NCBI GenBank assembly: GCA_003254925.1
Contig: QANZ01039167.1
Coordinates: 212,282 to 276,281, forward strand
Length of the DNA: 64,000 nt
Direction of reading: 5' to 3'
Source: Chamaecrista fasciculata
Taxonomy: Eukaryota; Streptophyta; Magnoliopsida; Fabales; Fabaceae
Both the position numbers and the translations under genes were made by a program. Positions within the stretch are counted from its first letter, which is position 1; every line of letters begins with the position of its first letter. The notes beneath the pieces were generated by a model, which saw only the letters and a list, made by a program, of their open reading frames with translations, was not told the DNA's origin and did not search any database. Below, piece after piece: positions 36,002 through 48,504 of this stretch.

Positions 36002-39000
36002 ATGGATCTTGATGAAATTTTTGGCATCACCACCCGGCCTGTGAGTAACCCAACAAAGAGTGCAATTTATGTATGGGGATATAATCAATCTGGGCAGACA
36101 GGTAGAAAAGAGAATAATGATCAGTTGAGGATTCCAAAGCAGCTGCCTCCAGAATTATTTGGATGTCCAGGTGGTAAAAATGCACGTTGGTTGGATGTTG
36201 CTTGTGGTCGTGAGCATACAGCCGCGGTAGCCTCTGATGGGTCTCTGTTTACTTGGGGTCTGAACATTTTACTTTTGTTCATTTTACTCATTATAAGTGC
36301 ATCTAGCCATTTCATAGTTTGTGGATTCTTTCCCTGATTACTACTCTCTATATATATGTGTATGTGTGTGTGGTATAAATAGTTGAATGAATACCAAATC
36401 AAGAAATGTATCCCCATATTTTTACTCAGGTCAGCTAGAGGAAACTAGCCTTTTGTTATTCTTGCAAAAAATATGTTTTACCACAGGTCATATTACTCTT
36501 CTTTGGGTGATTCATTTTGTGCCAGTAGAGACGAAGCCCTGCTGTTTTATGTTCCTTCTTGTGTATAATTTGTTTCTCTTTGTTGAATTCAGATTATTAT
36601 ATGTGATTTTGTTCTATTAGAAGAGTTAATATTTTTATTCATTAGAAAAACCCGGACTCATATTTTTACCAATATCCCAGGGGCTAATGACTTTGGTCAA
36701 CTGGGAGATGGAACTGAGGAACGAAGAAAATATCCGAAGAAAGTAAAACAATTACAGTCAGAGTTTGTGAAATCTGTGTCCTGTGGAACTCATTGTACCG
36801 CTTGCATTGCAGAACCTCGTGAAAATGATTGCACCATGCCAGCTGGAAGGCTCTGGGTTTGGGGACAGAATCAGGTAACATTTTTTAAGTCTTACTACAT
36901 TTTTCCATTATGTCTGGACGGATTGTGATTCATTTATTCTTTTTTGTATTACAGGGTTCAAATCTTCCTCGCTTGTTTTCGGGTGCCTTTAAACCCAATA
37001 CGGTAAGGATGTATATTGTATGCATATATAGCCATCCTGTAACAGGCCTTACACTTGAATTAAGTACTTTTATCAGATTTTAACATTACGCTTGTATCAT
37101 GTGTTTATTTAGCTAAACTAACAAAAATAAAGAAATCAAATAAAAAGAATATGAAAAAAAAAATCATTGCTTGAATTACCACTAAACAACTTACTTGCCT
37201 AAACCTCTAAGTTAGTACACGTTATTTGTAAGCATTTGTCATAGTTCTAAATTGAATAGTTTATAATCACTAAGATTGTCAGTGCTGTGAGCTATTCTAA
37301 AATATTTTACATGATCTACCAAATTGTAATTAGAAAATCTCAATCGTTAATAGAATCATCAAAGTAATGCCTTTATCATTTTGATTTAGAGTTCATTCTT
37401 TGCATCAAGACATTTGCTGCACAGCCCTTCTTTGTGAAACTTCATGTGATTGCCAGGGATCCAGGTTTTAATAACTTGGTCGCAGTTCTTGCATCTGTGG
37501 CTCATGCTTCGCTGTAGAAATGGTAATTTTTATCTTACAGAAGCAAATAGTAAACCCTAAAAGGTTCAGGTTTAGTAAAAATTCTTGTGACTGCCAAGGA
37601 TCCAAGTTTTAATAACTTGTATATAGTTTTTCATGTGGGGCTCATGCTTCCTTTTCTAAAATATGCTTTGGTTCACGAATAGACTTTCTCTGTTTCTGCA
37701 ATCTACATGCATAATGGACAAGCTCTGAGTTTGAACTATCAAATGGGTAAAACTAAGGCTATTTGTTCTATATGAAGTAAATTGGTACACTCTGCTCTTA
37801 GTGTCAACGCTGTCATGGCCTATACTTAGTAGGCCTACAAAATGAATTACTGCTTATTCCACAGAAAATATGCCAAAAGGCAACATTAAATCTGAACCAA
37901 TATTGCTAGTTGTAAAGGTACTTTTTGTCAGAAGACAACAGCTAGAGGATGATATAGCAATTAATGTGAATAGAAGCTTCTTGATATAAGCATAATTTTC
38001 TTCCCAGGAATCTCTTAATCTGATTTAGAGGAATTAAATTTAGTTAAATTCTTCCAGTGGGACCCAAAAATCTCTATGTTTGCACGACTGCTAGAAATTG
38101 TTTGTCTTCACAAAATCTAGCATACTGATATAGTAATGTAAGGGTCCCACAATTGAGTCCTAGAGAGTTCAATTGCTGCTGCTACTTAATGCAACTGCTT
38201 CTGTGAATTAGCGGAATATGTTTTAGTCATAGTTGTTAGTCTTCGCATAATCTATGTCGTTAGTCTTCACAAAATCTAGCATACTGATATAGTAATGTAA
38301 GGGTCCCACAATTTAGTCCTAGAGAGTTCAATTGCTGCTGCTACTTAATGCAACTGCTTCTGTGAATTGTACTGTATCGTGACATTTTCCATTACACTGC
38401 TTTATTGTTTGCCAGTCTTACTGAGAATTATTATATTTGCATTTTGCACAATATAAATTCTCTTGGATATAGTACAACTTCATCTAATTATGCTTTGATG
38501 GCCAAAAAAAAAAATCTAATTATGCTTTTGAATTTTATTTTCTGTTTTCTTGTCATGGTTATCATTGCACTCTGTACAGATAATTCGTGAAGTGTCTTGT
38601 GGGTCTGTTCATGTGGTTGCTTTGTCTGAGGAAGGTCTACTACAAGCTTGGGGTAAATTTCTTTTTGTTATTATTATTTCACTCTGCACATATATTCATG
38701 TTGCTTATAAATAAATCTTTCTGTGTAGGAAAGGAAGTTTGAGCATTTATAATGTGGATTTCTTCTCCCCTACTAATCATGGTTTTGTTACTGTTTTCAT
38801 CAACCAGGCTATAATGAGTATGGTCAACTTGGCCGAGGTGTTACTTGTGAAGGACTGCAGGGGGCTCGTATTATAAGTGCGTATTCAAAGCACCTTGATG
38901 AAACCCCGGAGCTTGTGAAGATTACCAAAGTGTCATGCGGCGAGTACCACACAGCAGCCATATCAGATAAGGGCGAGGTGTAAGTGATTTGAAGGACTTT

Positions 39001-41903
39001 CTAGATGGAGATAGTTATACATTTAAGTATGAGAAATGTGGTTATCCTCATGACACATTAGGGAATCTCACATCAGGAGACAAGATGCAATAGGAATGCT
39101 GCTTGTATTCTGCAAGTCTCTATTCCCTTGAAACTATAGTTCACTATAGTTACATATTTTTAATGCCGCCTTTGTTATATATTCTGTTCTTAAAATATCA
39201 TGCCTAGTTTCATCTGTGCATTGTTTGAAAAAGGTTATAATAATTTATTTTATGCTGCTGTAGAAAAGTTTGCATAAGCGATTGTAATACATTTGTTTCT
39301 GTATTTTGAGATGCAATTTGGTATGATGAGTTGGTGACATTGTGCATGCATCACAAATTGATACTTTGATTGACCTATGCCATCAGTAGCTATTTTGCGT
39401 AGGTATATTTATGAGCAAGGATATGCATATACCCTATCTGATTTTGAGTTAGGCATAGAGCTCTTTATGAAGTCACAGATCGAGCACTTCCTTTACTTGT
39501 TTACCAAACAGAAAAGAAATACTTTTAAATCATGTTTCTGAACAAAACGTACATTTTGAGCTTCCCATGCTTGGAAACTCAAAATTATGAACTGTCTGGT
39601 ATTACACCTTTTCTTGGTTAGCATTGTCTATTCTAACCATCACGTTGAGAAACATACAACCCCTCTGCTATAAGCACTCTTCTTAAAGCTTGTTTGCATT
39701 CTTAAGCACATCAGGTGCTGATGTGTTGTGCTCTAGGAAGCATGGACACTGACACTGACACTGACACTGACACTGACACTGACACTGACACTGACACTGA
39801 CACTGACACTGACACTGACACTGACACTGACACGGATACATTGAAACGTTAGATTCTTAAAATTATGCGACACGACACGATATATATTTATATATAAAAA
39901 TAATTAAAAATCCAGAAACTTTTATGAAAATTTAAAAATTACAATATCTATTCATAATATATGTTGTATGTGATATTATTTTCTATTGTTTGTCGTGATA
40001 AAGTCACAAAAAATTGATTTTATATTCTGAAACTTTTGAATATGTGTCGTGTGGGTGTCGTACGGGTGTCAGACACGGACATGTGTCTGACATGGCGACA
40101 CGCTATCAAAATGAAGTTTCCATGCTTCATAGGTTGTGCTATATGGATATTTGGATATTGTATTGTGGTTGTGTTTCCTAAAGGAGCTTTCTCTTTCCAG
40201 TCTCCACAAGGGCAAAGGTAGAGCTAGTATTTGAAATAGGGGAAGGAGGACATTTAAAAGTAAGCAGGGTTCTTTTCAGAACCTATCTAAATTCATTTGC
40301 AGTTCAATTTTGTATACGAGTGATAGGCTGATAGTTGGCCCTGAAGGAAATCTTTTAGCCCCCAACCCCCGGCGTGCACCACATTTTGGTAATTTGGTAT
40401 GCATGGGGATAGTTAACTGTTTATGGTTTTTTTTCTTCTCTTTTTGCTTATTTGATACCTGGAGGCATCAATGTTTATTTCTAGCATTGTGTCAGAAGTA
40501 ATTTGTTTCAACTCAATGCTTGGAGACCAATTATAATGGTAGATATTTGTTTGAACCTTGTAGGTACACTTGGGGCCTAGGAAATATGGGTCAACTTGGG
40601 CATTCTTTTCTCCAGTCCGGGGATAAAGAGCTTCTGCCGAGGCTAGTGGTTGCCCTTGATGGTATTTTCATAAAAGATGTGGCATGTGGTGGTGTACATA
40701 CATGTGCTTTGACCGAGAAAGGAGCCCTTTATGCTTGGGGTGGTGGTCAAGCTGGTCAGTTAGGCCTTGGCCCCCGAACTGGATTCTTCTCACTCGTTCC
40801 TAATGACTCCGGCGAATTTTTCCGAAACATTCCAGCTTTAGTTGTTCCAAAAGGTGTGCAGCTTGTTGCTTGTGGACATTGCCACACACTTATTACTACA
40901 AGTGATGGCAGGATTCACGGATGGGGTTATAATAGTTATGGTCAGGCGGCCAATGAAAAATCTACATATGCTTGGTATCCATCGCCTGTTGATTGGTAGG
41001 GATTTCAAAGCTTTTGTATGTAGCTTCTTCAAAATCAAATAGGTTTTTGTGTTACTAAATTTTCTTACTGCAGGTGTGTTGGCTCGGTGCGGAAATTAGC
41101 CGCCGGTGGGGGGCATTCTGCAGCTTTGACTGATGCATTTTCCTTAAAGGAGTTGTGTGAATTTATACTTGCTGACAATGTGACCTTATCTAATGCTTCT
41201 AAGATCGAAGACATTGCATATAGAACTGGTTCAGATGCTCTAGCACGGCTTTGTGGAAGACTCAGGTATTTTATCTAGGAGTAAACTGACATTCTAATCT
41301 CTAGATTATATGCGCATTGTCATTTTAGTCCTTGATTTTTTTAAATGTTTGGTTTAATCCTGAAAATTTATGATTTGTTAAAAGTTAGTCCCTTTGTAAA
41401 CACATTAACAGTGTACAACTGGAGGGACTAAATTGTAACGAGTTATAAATTTTTGGGTATTAAATCAAATATTTAAAAAACCAAGGACTAAAGTAACAGT
41501 GCCTATACAATTCAAGGGCTAAATTGATAATTTACACTTTTATCTGGCCTATCTAAATAATTAAAAAAAAAACAAGGACTAAAATAACAGTGCCTATACA
41601 ATTCAATGTTTTTTGTCATTAATAAATCGCGGAAGGCACGAGCATTTCATCCTGGCCTATGAAAATTGATATGTAAATAACCTGTAACTTGATTATATTA
41701 GTACTGGCTTCTGCTAAAATCTGTTAAAGATGATCTGATTAATAAATGATAGAGAATTGAGTGTTTGACAGCGACTGCTTTAATATATACTCAGTATTTT
41801 GATATGCCGTCATAAATTTTCCATATATTTTCAATTTTTGTAACGATTTTGTGCAAACTATTGCATGCATCACAGGGATGACGTGCTTGCTGCTGATGAT
41901 TGA
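36002..41903 (+). CDS. RCC1-repeat protein (At3g02300-like), complete, 8 exons
   Basis: Exons 36002-36257, 36681-36874, 36955-37002, 38580-38652, 38808-38979, 40564-40995, 41074-41265 and 41876-41903 sum to 1395 nt (464 aa), all GT-AG and in frame. The product is a run of RCC1 repeats, each with W-G-x-N/G-x-x-G-Q-L-G and x-V-x-C-G-x-x-H-T: YVWGYNQSGQTG, WGANDFGQLGDG, WGYNEYGQLGRG, WGLGNMGQLGH, WGGGQAGQLGLG and WGYNSYGQAA. These predict a seven-bladed propeller. A short C-terminal helical part (LKELCEFILADNVTLSNASK) ends VLAADD. The family includes RCC1 and UVR8, but no UV-B Trp signature or exchange activity is evident, so the molecular role is unknown. Intron 5 and intron 7 carry mobile elements. 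Confidence 0.94.
37440..37652 (+). repeat. Imperfect 72-bp duplication in RCC1 intron 3
   Basis: 'cttcatgtgattgccaggga...gctcatgcttc' at about 37440-37514 recurs with about 80% identity by eye at about 37581-37652. Confidence 0.65.
38104..38368 (+). repeat. Near-perfect 106-bp direct repeat in RCC1 intron 3
   Basis: 38104-38209 and 38263-38368 differ at a single base (gag/tag), with a 53-bp spacer between. This is a recent local duplication. It has no coding potential. Confidence 0.9.
39733..40132. mobile_element. hAT-like MITE, copy C, in RCC1 intron 5
   Basis: The ends ctaggaagcatgg (39733) and ...ccatgcttcatag (40132) are inverted repeats. A perfect 8-bp duplication, gttgtgct, lies at 39725-39732 and 40133-40140. 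It is longer than copy D because of the hexamer expansion near its left end. Confidence 0.9.
39745..39834 (+). repeat. (GACACT)n microsatellite, about 15 units, inside MITE copy C
   Basis: Uninterrupted GACACT repeats over about 90 bp. The sister MITE copy D at 45249 has a single 'gacactgacacgg' at the same place, so the array grew from the element's own subterminal sequence. Confidence 0.92.
41277..41538. mobile_element. Foldback element in RCC1 intron 7, next to the splice donor
   Basis: Inverted arms of about 110 bp ('agtaaactgacattctaat...' and '...gctaaattgataatttacac') are flanked by the direct repeat tttatct at 41270-41276 and 41539-41545. It starts only 11 nt after the end of exon 7 (41265). 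Confidence 0.7.
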
Positions 41904-43274
41904 GCACTTGATAATGTGGAGATGAAAAAGAAAATTGACAAGCTGGCTAATTGAAGTTAGTACTAATCATGATTCATTTCTGTGCATTTCTTGTAATTAA
42001 TTCATACATTCATCACTGACTTTGTATTACTTGAACAAATAGTAATCAGGCAGTGTATGGACCATTAATTAGTCAGACCCTAATTAATTCATACATGAAA
42101 TATATACCACATTGAGACACTGAATGCTTCTGTTGTATTGAAGATTTACTCATTATCATTGCAAGTTGAATATTAGTATGTCTGAATTTACATACTTTAC
42201 TCGACAGCATTAGTTTTAATTGTAAATTTATTTTTTATAGTGGAGAAAAGTTACAAAATTTGGCTGAATCTCTTCTCATATTCAATTATCATGCGAAAAA
42301 TGGATGTAGTCAAATGATAGGAATTATTTATTTATTTTTAATCAAATATAAAGGGTTCAATTCTTGACTTTAGACATTGAGTAGTTTTAAATTTTTGGAT
42401 GAGTTGTTTTACATATACGCCCATCAAAGTGTTTGCAAATTAGTGAGAGAATTAGTTATTGTAACAGTTTGATATCTTCAATAACACTTAGTTACTAAAA
42501 AAATTAACAATAATGTGAAACTGATAAATATATTACAGAAGGAATTTTATAAGAGAGGAATGCTTGTTGCATAAATGTGTCAATTAAATAGCACACTCAA
42601 ATAATGAGAAATTTACATAATTTTATAGATTAAGAACATGTATATTGTTCAAGACAAATCTTTGGTCTTGATTTGATCCTCAAAGCTCTTTGATCTTTTC
42701 TTGATCTTATTTTTCTCTCCCATTTCCTTTTCTTTGATATTTTTTTTAATTCTCAATTCAAACATAAATTGAGATATTTTGAAGGAGATATATATTACTT
42801 CTCAAATAAGAGAAAGAAGAATGAGAACTTATCATTTCTCTCCAATCTCTCCCTCTCTCTCTCCTTCTTAATTGCTAAACAAACCTTTAAAGTCAAGTGA
42901 AGCAATACAGCTTAATTTCTTAAGTATATTTTTAGGGACTAATTTGCAATGATATATAAAAGGACTTAAATGTATTTATTTTACGACTTTCAATAATTAA
43001 AAAATATAAACTAAAACTTCAAGAAATGAGTTGTTAATCTGTATATCTTGTATCTAATAGAGACTAACTTATATATTACTCTACCAAGCAGGCAAACATA
43101 AAAACACATAGGCGCTATATATATATATATATATGTGTGCAAGAAGTTAATAAATTTAGTTTACTTATGGCTATTAACAGTGAATGCCTTCAAGGTTAAT
43201 ATTACATTTAATGTCATAATTCACTAGGATATAATTAGAGAGAGCCACTTAGGCTATAATTACAGCTAATTAAT
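41904..43274. other. Spacer between the RCC1 gene and the MADS-box gene (tail to tail)
   Basis: Holds both 3' ends. It is AT-rich with a CT tract at about 42840-42865 and a TA run at about 43117-43134. No gene or intact mobile element was seen. Confidence 0.6.
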
Positions 43275-46200
43275 CTACCTAATTAAATGAGGCATCATCC
43301 ATGGTGGCATGATAGTATTAGTGCCTCTAGCTCCAGTTTCTTCTTCAACCCCTTCCTCCAATATAGTTGTCCCACTGCATTCATTATTTTTCTTAATTAT
43401 CTCGATTAATAAGAAATTCATATATAATTTATTAACTAAGTAGAAAGAAATGAGTTATAACTAAATGGAAATAAATGTGAGCATCACCCTCACAAATATA
43501 CAGTAGACAAGGTGACAAACTGTCTTAATTAGCCCCTCAACGTCTATAATCAGAATTTATATACACTAGCTAAGTCGATTTAGATGTTACATATCCAATT
43601 TGAAATACTTTTGTTGATTTTTTTTTAACCTTATGCTATTCTGACTCTTTGTTCTACATAAGAGTTCATTTAATCTTAGATAGTGTTGATGTTGTAGTCT
43701 ATACGTACATTAATCTCCAATACTTGCTTCTCATATATATATATATATGACCACTGTTTTTTTTCCTATACATACAGATAAAGATTCTATTGAAGATCAA
43801 AATGTTGTTTTAATTTGGCCATATTACGAGTGAACGATATACTTTTATTAAGGCTAAATTGTATTAAGACTCCCTCAGTTTTAGATTAAGAGCAGAAAAT
43901 ATCTTGAGTTTTAAAACTTGACAGACAGACCCCTTGAGTTTTTAACTGTGTTCACCTAGATTTCCTAAGTTTTAAAACTTGACAGACAAACCCCTTGAGC
44001 TTTTAATTTTGTTCACTTAAAACCCTTGAGTTTTTTAAAAAATGAGGCTATTTAAGAGTTTTAAGTGAGAAAAGTTGAAAGTTCAGAGAATCTGTTTGTC
44101 AAGTTTTAAAACTTAAAAGTCTTAAGTGAGCACAATTGAAAACTTAGGGGTCTGTTTGTCAAATTTTAAAATTCAAGGGTGTTTTTTGCCTTTAACTTAA
44201 AATTCAGGAGGTCTTCCAGCAATTTAGCCTTTTCTTAACATAGCAACATTTATGTGATGTTCCCAAATGCATGGCACCATTCTGATGAATTTTTAAGCAT
44301 CCCCATTATCAGCTGTACTTAACATTTAATGTAGTGAAAGAAAAGTTGGTATACACGTACGAAGACAACTCTATTATATATATATATAATATAAAAATTG
44401 ATATATTTAACTGTTACATGCATGCATGAGGATAAAAAAAATACCACTTTGTGTGTGTTGTAGTGTAAATTAAATGATATGAGTATTGCATGCATGTTTT
44501 TGGAGAGAATTAAGGAGAAAGAGAAGTACGTACCCAAGAGTAAGTGAAGGAACTATTATTTGTGATGCATGTCCTGATGTTTCCTGCCCTTGCTGATCAT
44601 GACTTGCATTATTCAATGTCTTCTCTTTCTCCTTCAACTATACGTACATATACACAAATGCATATATATATATATATATAATCATAAGTCTAGCTAGTTC
44701 AAAATATAATGTATGTATGATATATATTAATTATTAATTATTTATGTATGTATGAGAAGTTTTATACCTTCTTAGCTAGAATGTTGTTTTGCTCCTGCAA
44801 TGTCCTTCCCTGTGATGCGCACACCACAGAAAGTTATGTTTACATATATTCACAGGAAAATTTTATGGTGTGCCCAATTTCTGTGTTATAAATTATTTAA
44901 CAATATATAGTTTAATTTGAAGACCAATTAATATTATTTATTAAGATATATCCACATATAATTAAACAGTACCAACTTTTGGAATCTGATTAAGGAAAGA
45001 AGTTTAAGATATATCTGACAACCAAGGCATCAAATTAGCATTAGTTAATCACTTCATAAATAAGGTTCTAAACGCTTTGATGAGAAAAAATCTTGTGTGC
45101 TAATAAACATCAAATTAATGTTAATTACTGCACATGAAAATCCATTCCAAACTAATATTTACTAGTGTATTAGGACATATGAGACTTGGAAGTACAAGTA
45201 ACATTAGAGTGCATTTTAAATATATTCATGCAAATACTTTGCTTAAACCTAGGAAGCATGGACACTGACACGGATACGGGACACGACACAGACACGGACA
45301 CAGCGACACGCTAAACTCTCAAAATTACGCGACACGACACGTCATATATTTATATATATAAATAATTAAATATTCATAATTTTTAATGAAAAAATTAAAA
45401 ATTACAAGTTTTATTCATAATATATGTCATATGTATTATTATTTTCTCTTATATGTCATGTTAAAGTCACAAAAAATTGATTTATATTTTAAAATTTATG
45501 AATATGTGTCGTGTCGGTGTCGTACGGGTGTCGGACACTGACACGTGTCTGACACGGCGACACGCCCTCAAAATGAAGTGTCCATGCTTCTTAGGCTTAA
45601 ACGAACCAAAATGTTGAAGTAATTTATTTATTTATAAAAATATTTTTTTTTCAATGGGGAACCCGTGATGTGTAGTTAAGTGTGTGCATATACATTACCC
45701 TCTTCTGCAGCTCGGAGATTGATTCATTCATAAGTTGGTTCTGCATGAATCAATTGGAGCAGTTAATTAAATATCATATAATTGTTCTGAGCTAAATCAA
45801 ACAAAATAACTTAATTTGTCATCTAATTGATTCTTAATTATTGTTATAATTACCTTTCTTAATCGAATGCGCTTTATAGCTGTTTCCATTTGATGCTCTA
45901 AGTTCTGAAGCTCTCTCAAACTCAACACATCCAGATCTTGTCCCACATAGTTTCTGTATTGATTTGAAGATCACATAATGTATGTATGTAGGTATGTATG
46001 TTAGACTCTTAGTCATAGCCATATATTCTAATTCAATTTGATGTAGGTTTTGTAGCATATATGCATATATATATATATATATACAGTCACATATTTAATT
46101 AACTAATTTGAAATCAGAACAAACAGTTTTCTCTTGATTATTTTTGCTCTTTCAAGCCACTAGCTAGTTCTTCATTCATAAAAAAATAGTCCAAAGTCCT

Positions 46201-48460
46201 AATTTGGTCCTATATCTTTTGCCCAGTTCCCAATTTGGTCTCATCTTTTTTTGTCGCACTTTTGGTCTCATATCTTTGGGTTAGGTCCCAATTTGGTCTC
46301 ATATATTGTTTTTGCAGATTTAGTCTCATCTTTGAATCAATTGCAGAATTGATCCTAAATCTTTGAGTGAGGTGTAGAAGTAGTCTCATATCTTTGCAAA
46401 ATGATCAACTTATGGTTGATCATTTTGTAAAGATATGGGACCAATTCTGCAACCTGACCAAAAGATAAGGGACCAAAAACGATATGGGACCAAATTGGGA
46501 TCTTTTGCAAAGATATGAGACCCAAAGTGCAACAAAAAAAGATACAAGAATAAATTGGGAACTGAGCAAAAAATATGAAACCAAATTTTCACTTTGACCA
46601 AAAATTTATGTGTGTGCATGTGTAATGCATTTTAAACAATCACATTTGGTGATGGTAGTGTCATGCATAGCATAAAACAGTGGCGATAGTAAAATCTCAA
46701 AGTGTTGATTTAAGTTATATATATTATATACCTTAAGTTCTTCTCCAAGACTTCAACTTTAGTGGTAAGTTTGTAGTATTCCAAGGACAAGTTTCCCTGC
46801 AAATCATCAAGCAAAATCAAGAGTTAACACACACACACACACATATATTGTTAAGGAATAGCAATTGTAATTAGTAAGAGTAGCTAACAGATTCTGTTAT
46901 CAGGTATTGAGCTCATTCTAGGGCTATAATTAAATACATGCTTGTACTCTCTATGCTTGTACTCATCACTTGCCTCAGTTCATTTTCTCTGTTTTGGATT
47001 CCTTATATATATATACTAGGGGCTTTCTGTGTCCTAACGGGCACGGAAATATGTATGTACGTTTGATTTGACATTTATAGTTATTTAATGACTAAATAGT
47101 ATATTTTTATTATTCAATGACTAAATCGTGAGAAGTTTGAAAATTAAAAGACCAAATAATAAGTTTTCACTTTCTTAAATCTCATCTACTACTTTGTCTC
47201 TCCCATTATATATACAGTCACCAAATTATCAAGTTCCACATGTTTATTTCTTATTTTTTTAAAATTTTAATTTAATTATTTTTGACCAACCAAAAGCATT
47301 CTCACACATATAATATAGTATAGATATATATATGATGTCTTCAATTGATACTCATAAGAATTGTAACAACCCACTTTTAAATCAATTTATTCTTTATAAA
47401 TAATTGAATCCAATTGGGCAGAAGCAGAAGCCACCTCTACTACTCTTGATAGTAATATAATTTTTTCTAATGTAGATGTAATCACATAGCAGAATTTCAT
47501 AAGACTATCAAGCATGGTTGCAAATTGCGGACCGCATCACCAATTGCGGCCGCAATATTGCGGTTGCGGTAAGCAACGCAACCGCATCACACCGCAATTG
47601 CGGTGTGAGCCTAAATCACATGGTTGCACCGCAACGTAAAGGTGTTGCGGCCGCAACGTTGCGGCGATGCGGCAGAAATGCGGTTACGTTGCGGTCTAGA
47701 TGCTTATTTTTTTCTGATTTAAAGAAATTTTGATCTGAAAAATTAGGGAGAAACATAGAAAGAGCGTGTAGAAGAATTGGAGAGTTTATTGGTTGATTTA
47801 TTATATCCACCACTTATTATCATAGCTTCAAATATGAGATAATAAGATGGAGAGATTGAATTTGAGAAGAATGAGTGAGGTGTGAATTCATATATGTATG
47901 AGTTCATATAATATATTTAACTTTTAAAATTTAACATTTTGTGCAATTTTAAAAAAATTCACGACCGCAGTAACCGCAACCCGCATCGTAACACCCGCAA
48001 TGCCCGCAACCGCAGTAATCGCAACGCAACCGCAACCGCAATTTGCAACCTTGGATGGAATTGCGAGCTCTGGTATGAGTATGATGGAGAGTTGCGTCTC
48101 TGGGTTAAGCCACCTGTTTTTCTAAGCTTATTTTTGTTCGAAGACAATTGAGGACTAAAATGAGAAATGTAAAATTTTTGAAGGTCAAAATGTAATTTCA
48201 AAAAATATTAGAAAAAAGATAAAATTGCTTATTAGTCTTAAATCTGGAAAAAAAATGCATTTTAGTACTACAAAAATGTGCGTTCAGTGAGAGGAAGATG
48301 GACTTTATAATTTTTTGCAAAAATTACATAATTGCCCTAAATATTTTCAAAATTTACATAAATATCCCTAGATCATGATACTTGAGGACTAAAATGAAAA
48401 TTACAAAAAAAAANATTTTTAATTAATCAATCAAGCCTCCAAAAGCATCCAAAGCCAGAT

Positions 48461-48504
<44 letters not shown>

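Noticed and set aside
39745..39834. Telomere-like or satellite array
   Set aside because: GACACT is not a telomere repeat, and the array is short and confined to one MITE copy.
46410..46619. Phe/Leu/Ile-rich open frames in the foldback elements (also 50909-51324)
   Set aside because: Repeat-derived; the recurring phrase comes from the tandem 'ggtctcatatctttt' units.
47518..48201. Arg/Asn/Ala-rich open frames on both strands
   Set aside because: Translations of the ccgcaa/ttgcgg words of the MITE-like element; mirror-image frames on both strands show they are repeat artefacts.
48414..48414. Single ambiguous base (also at 55074)
   Set aside because: Assembly uncertainty within AT-rich repeats; no biological meaning assigned, though the one at 55074 lies close to the odd LTR junction.
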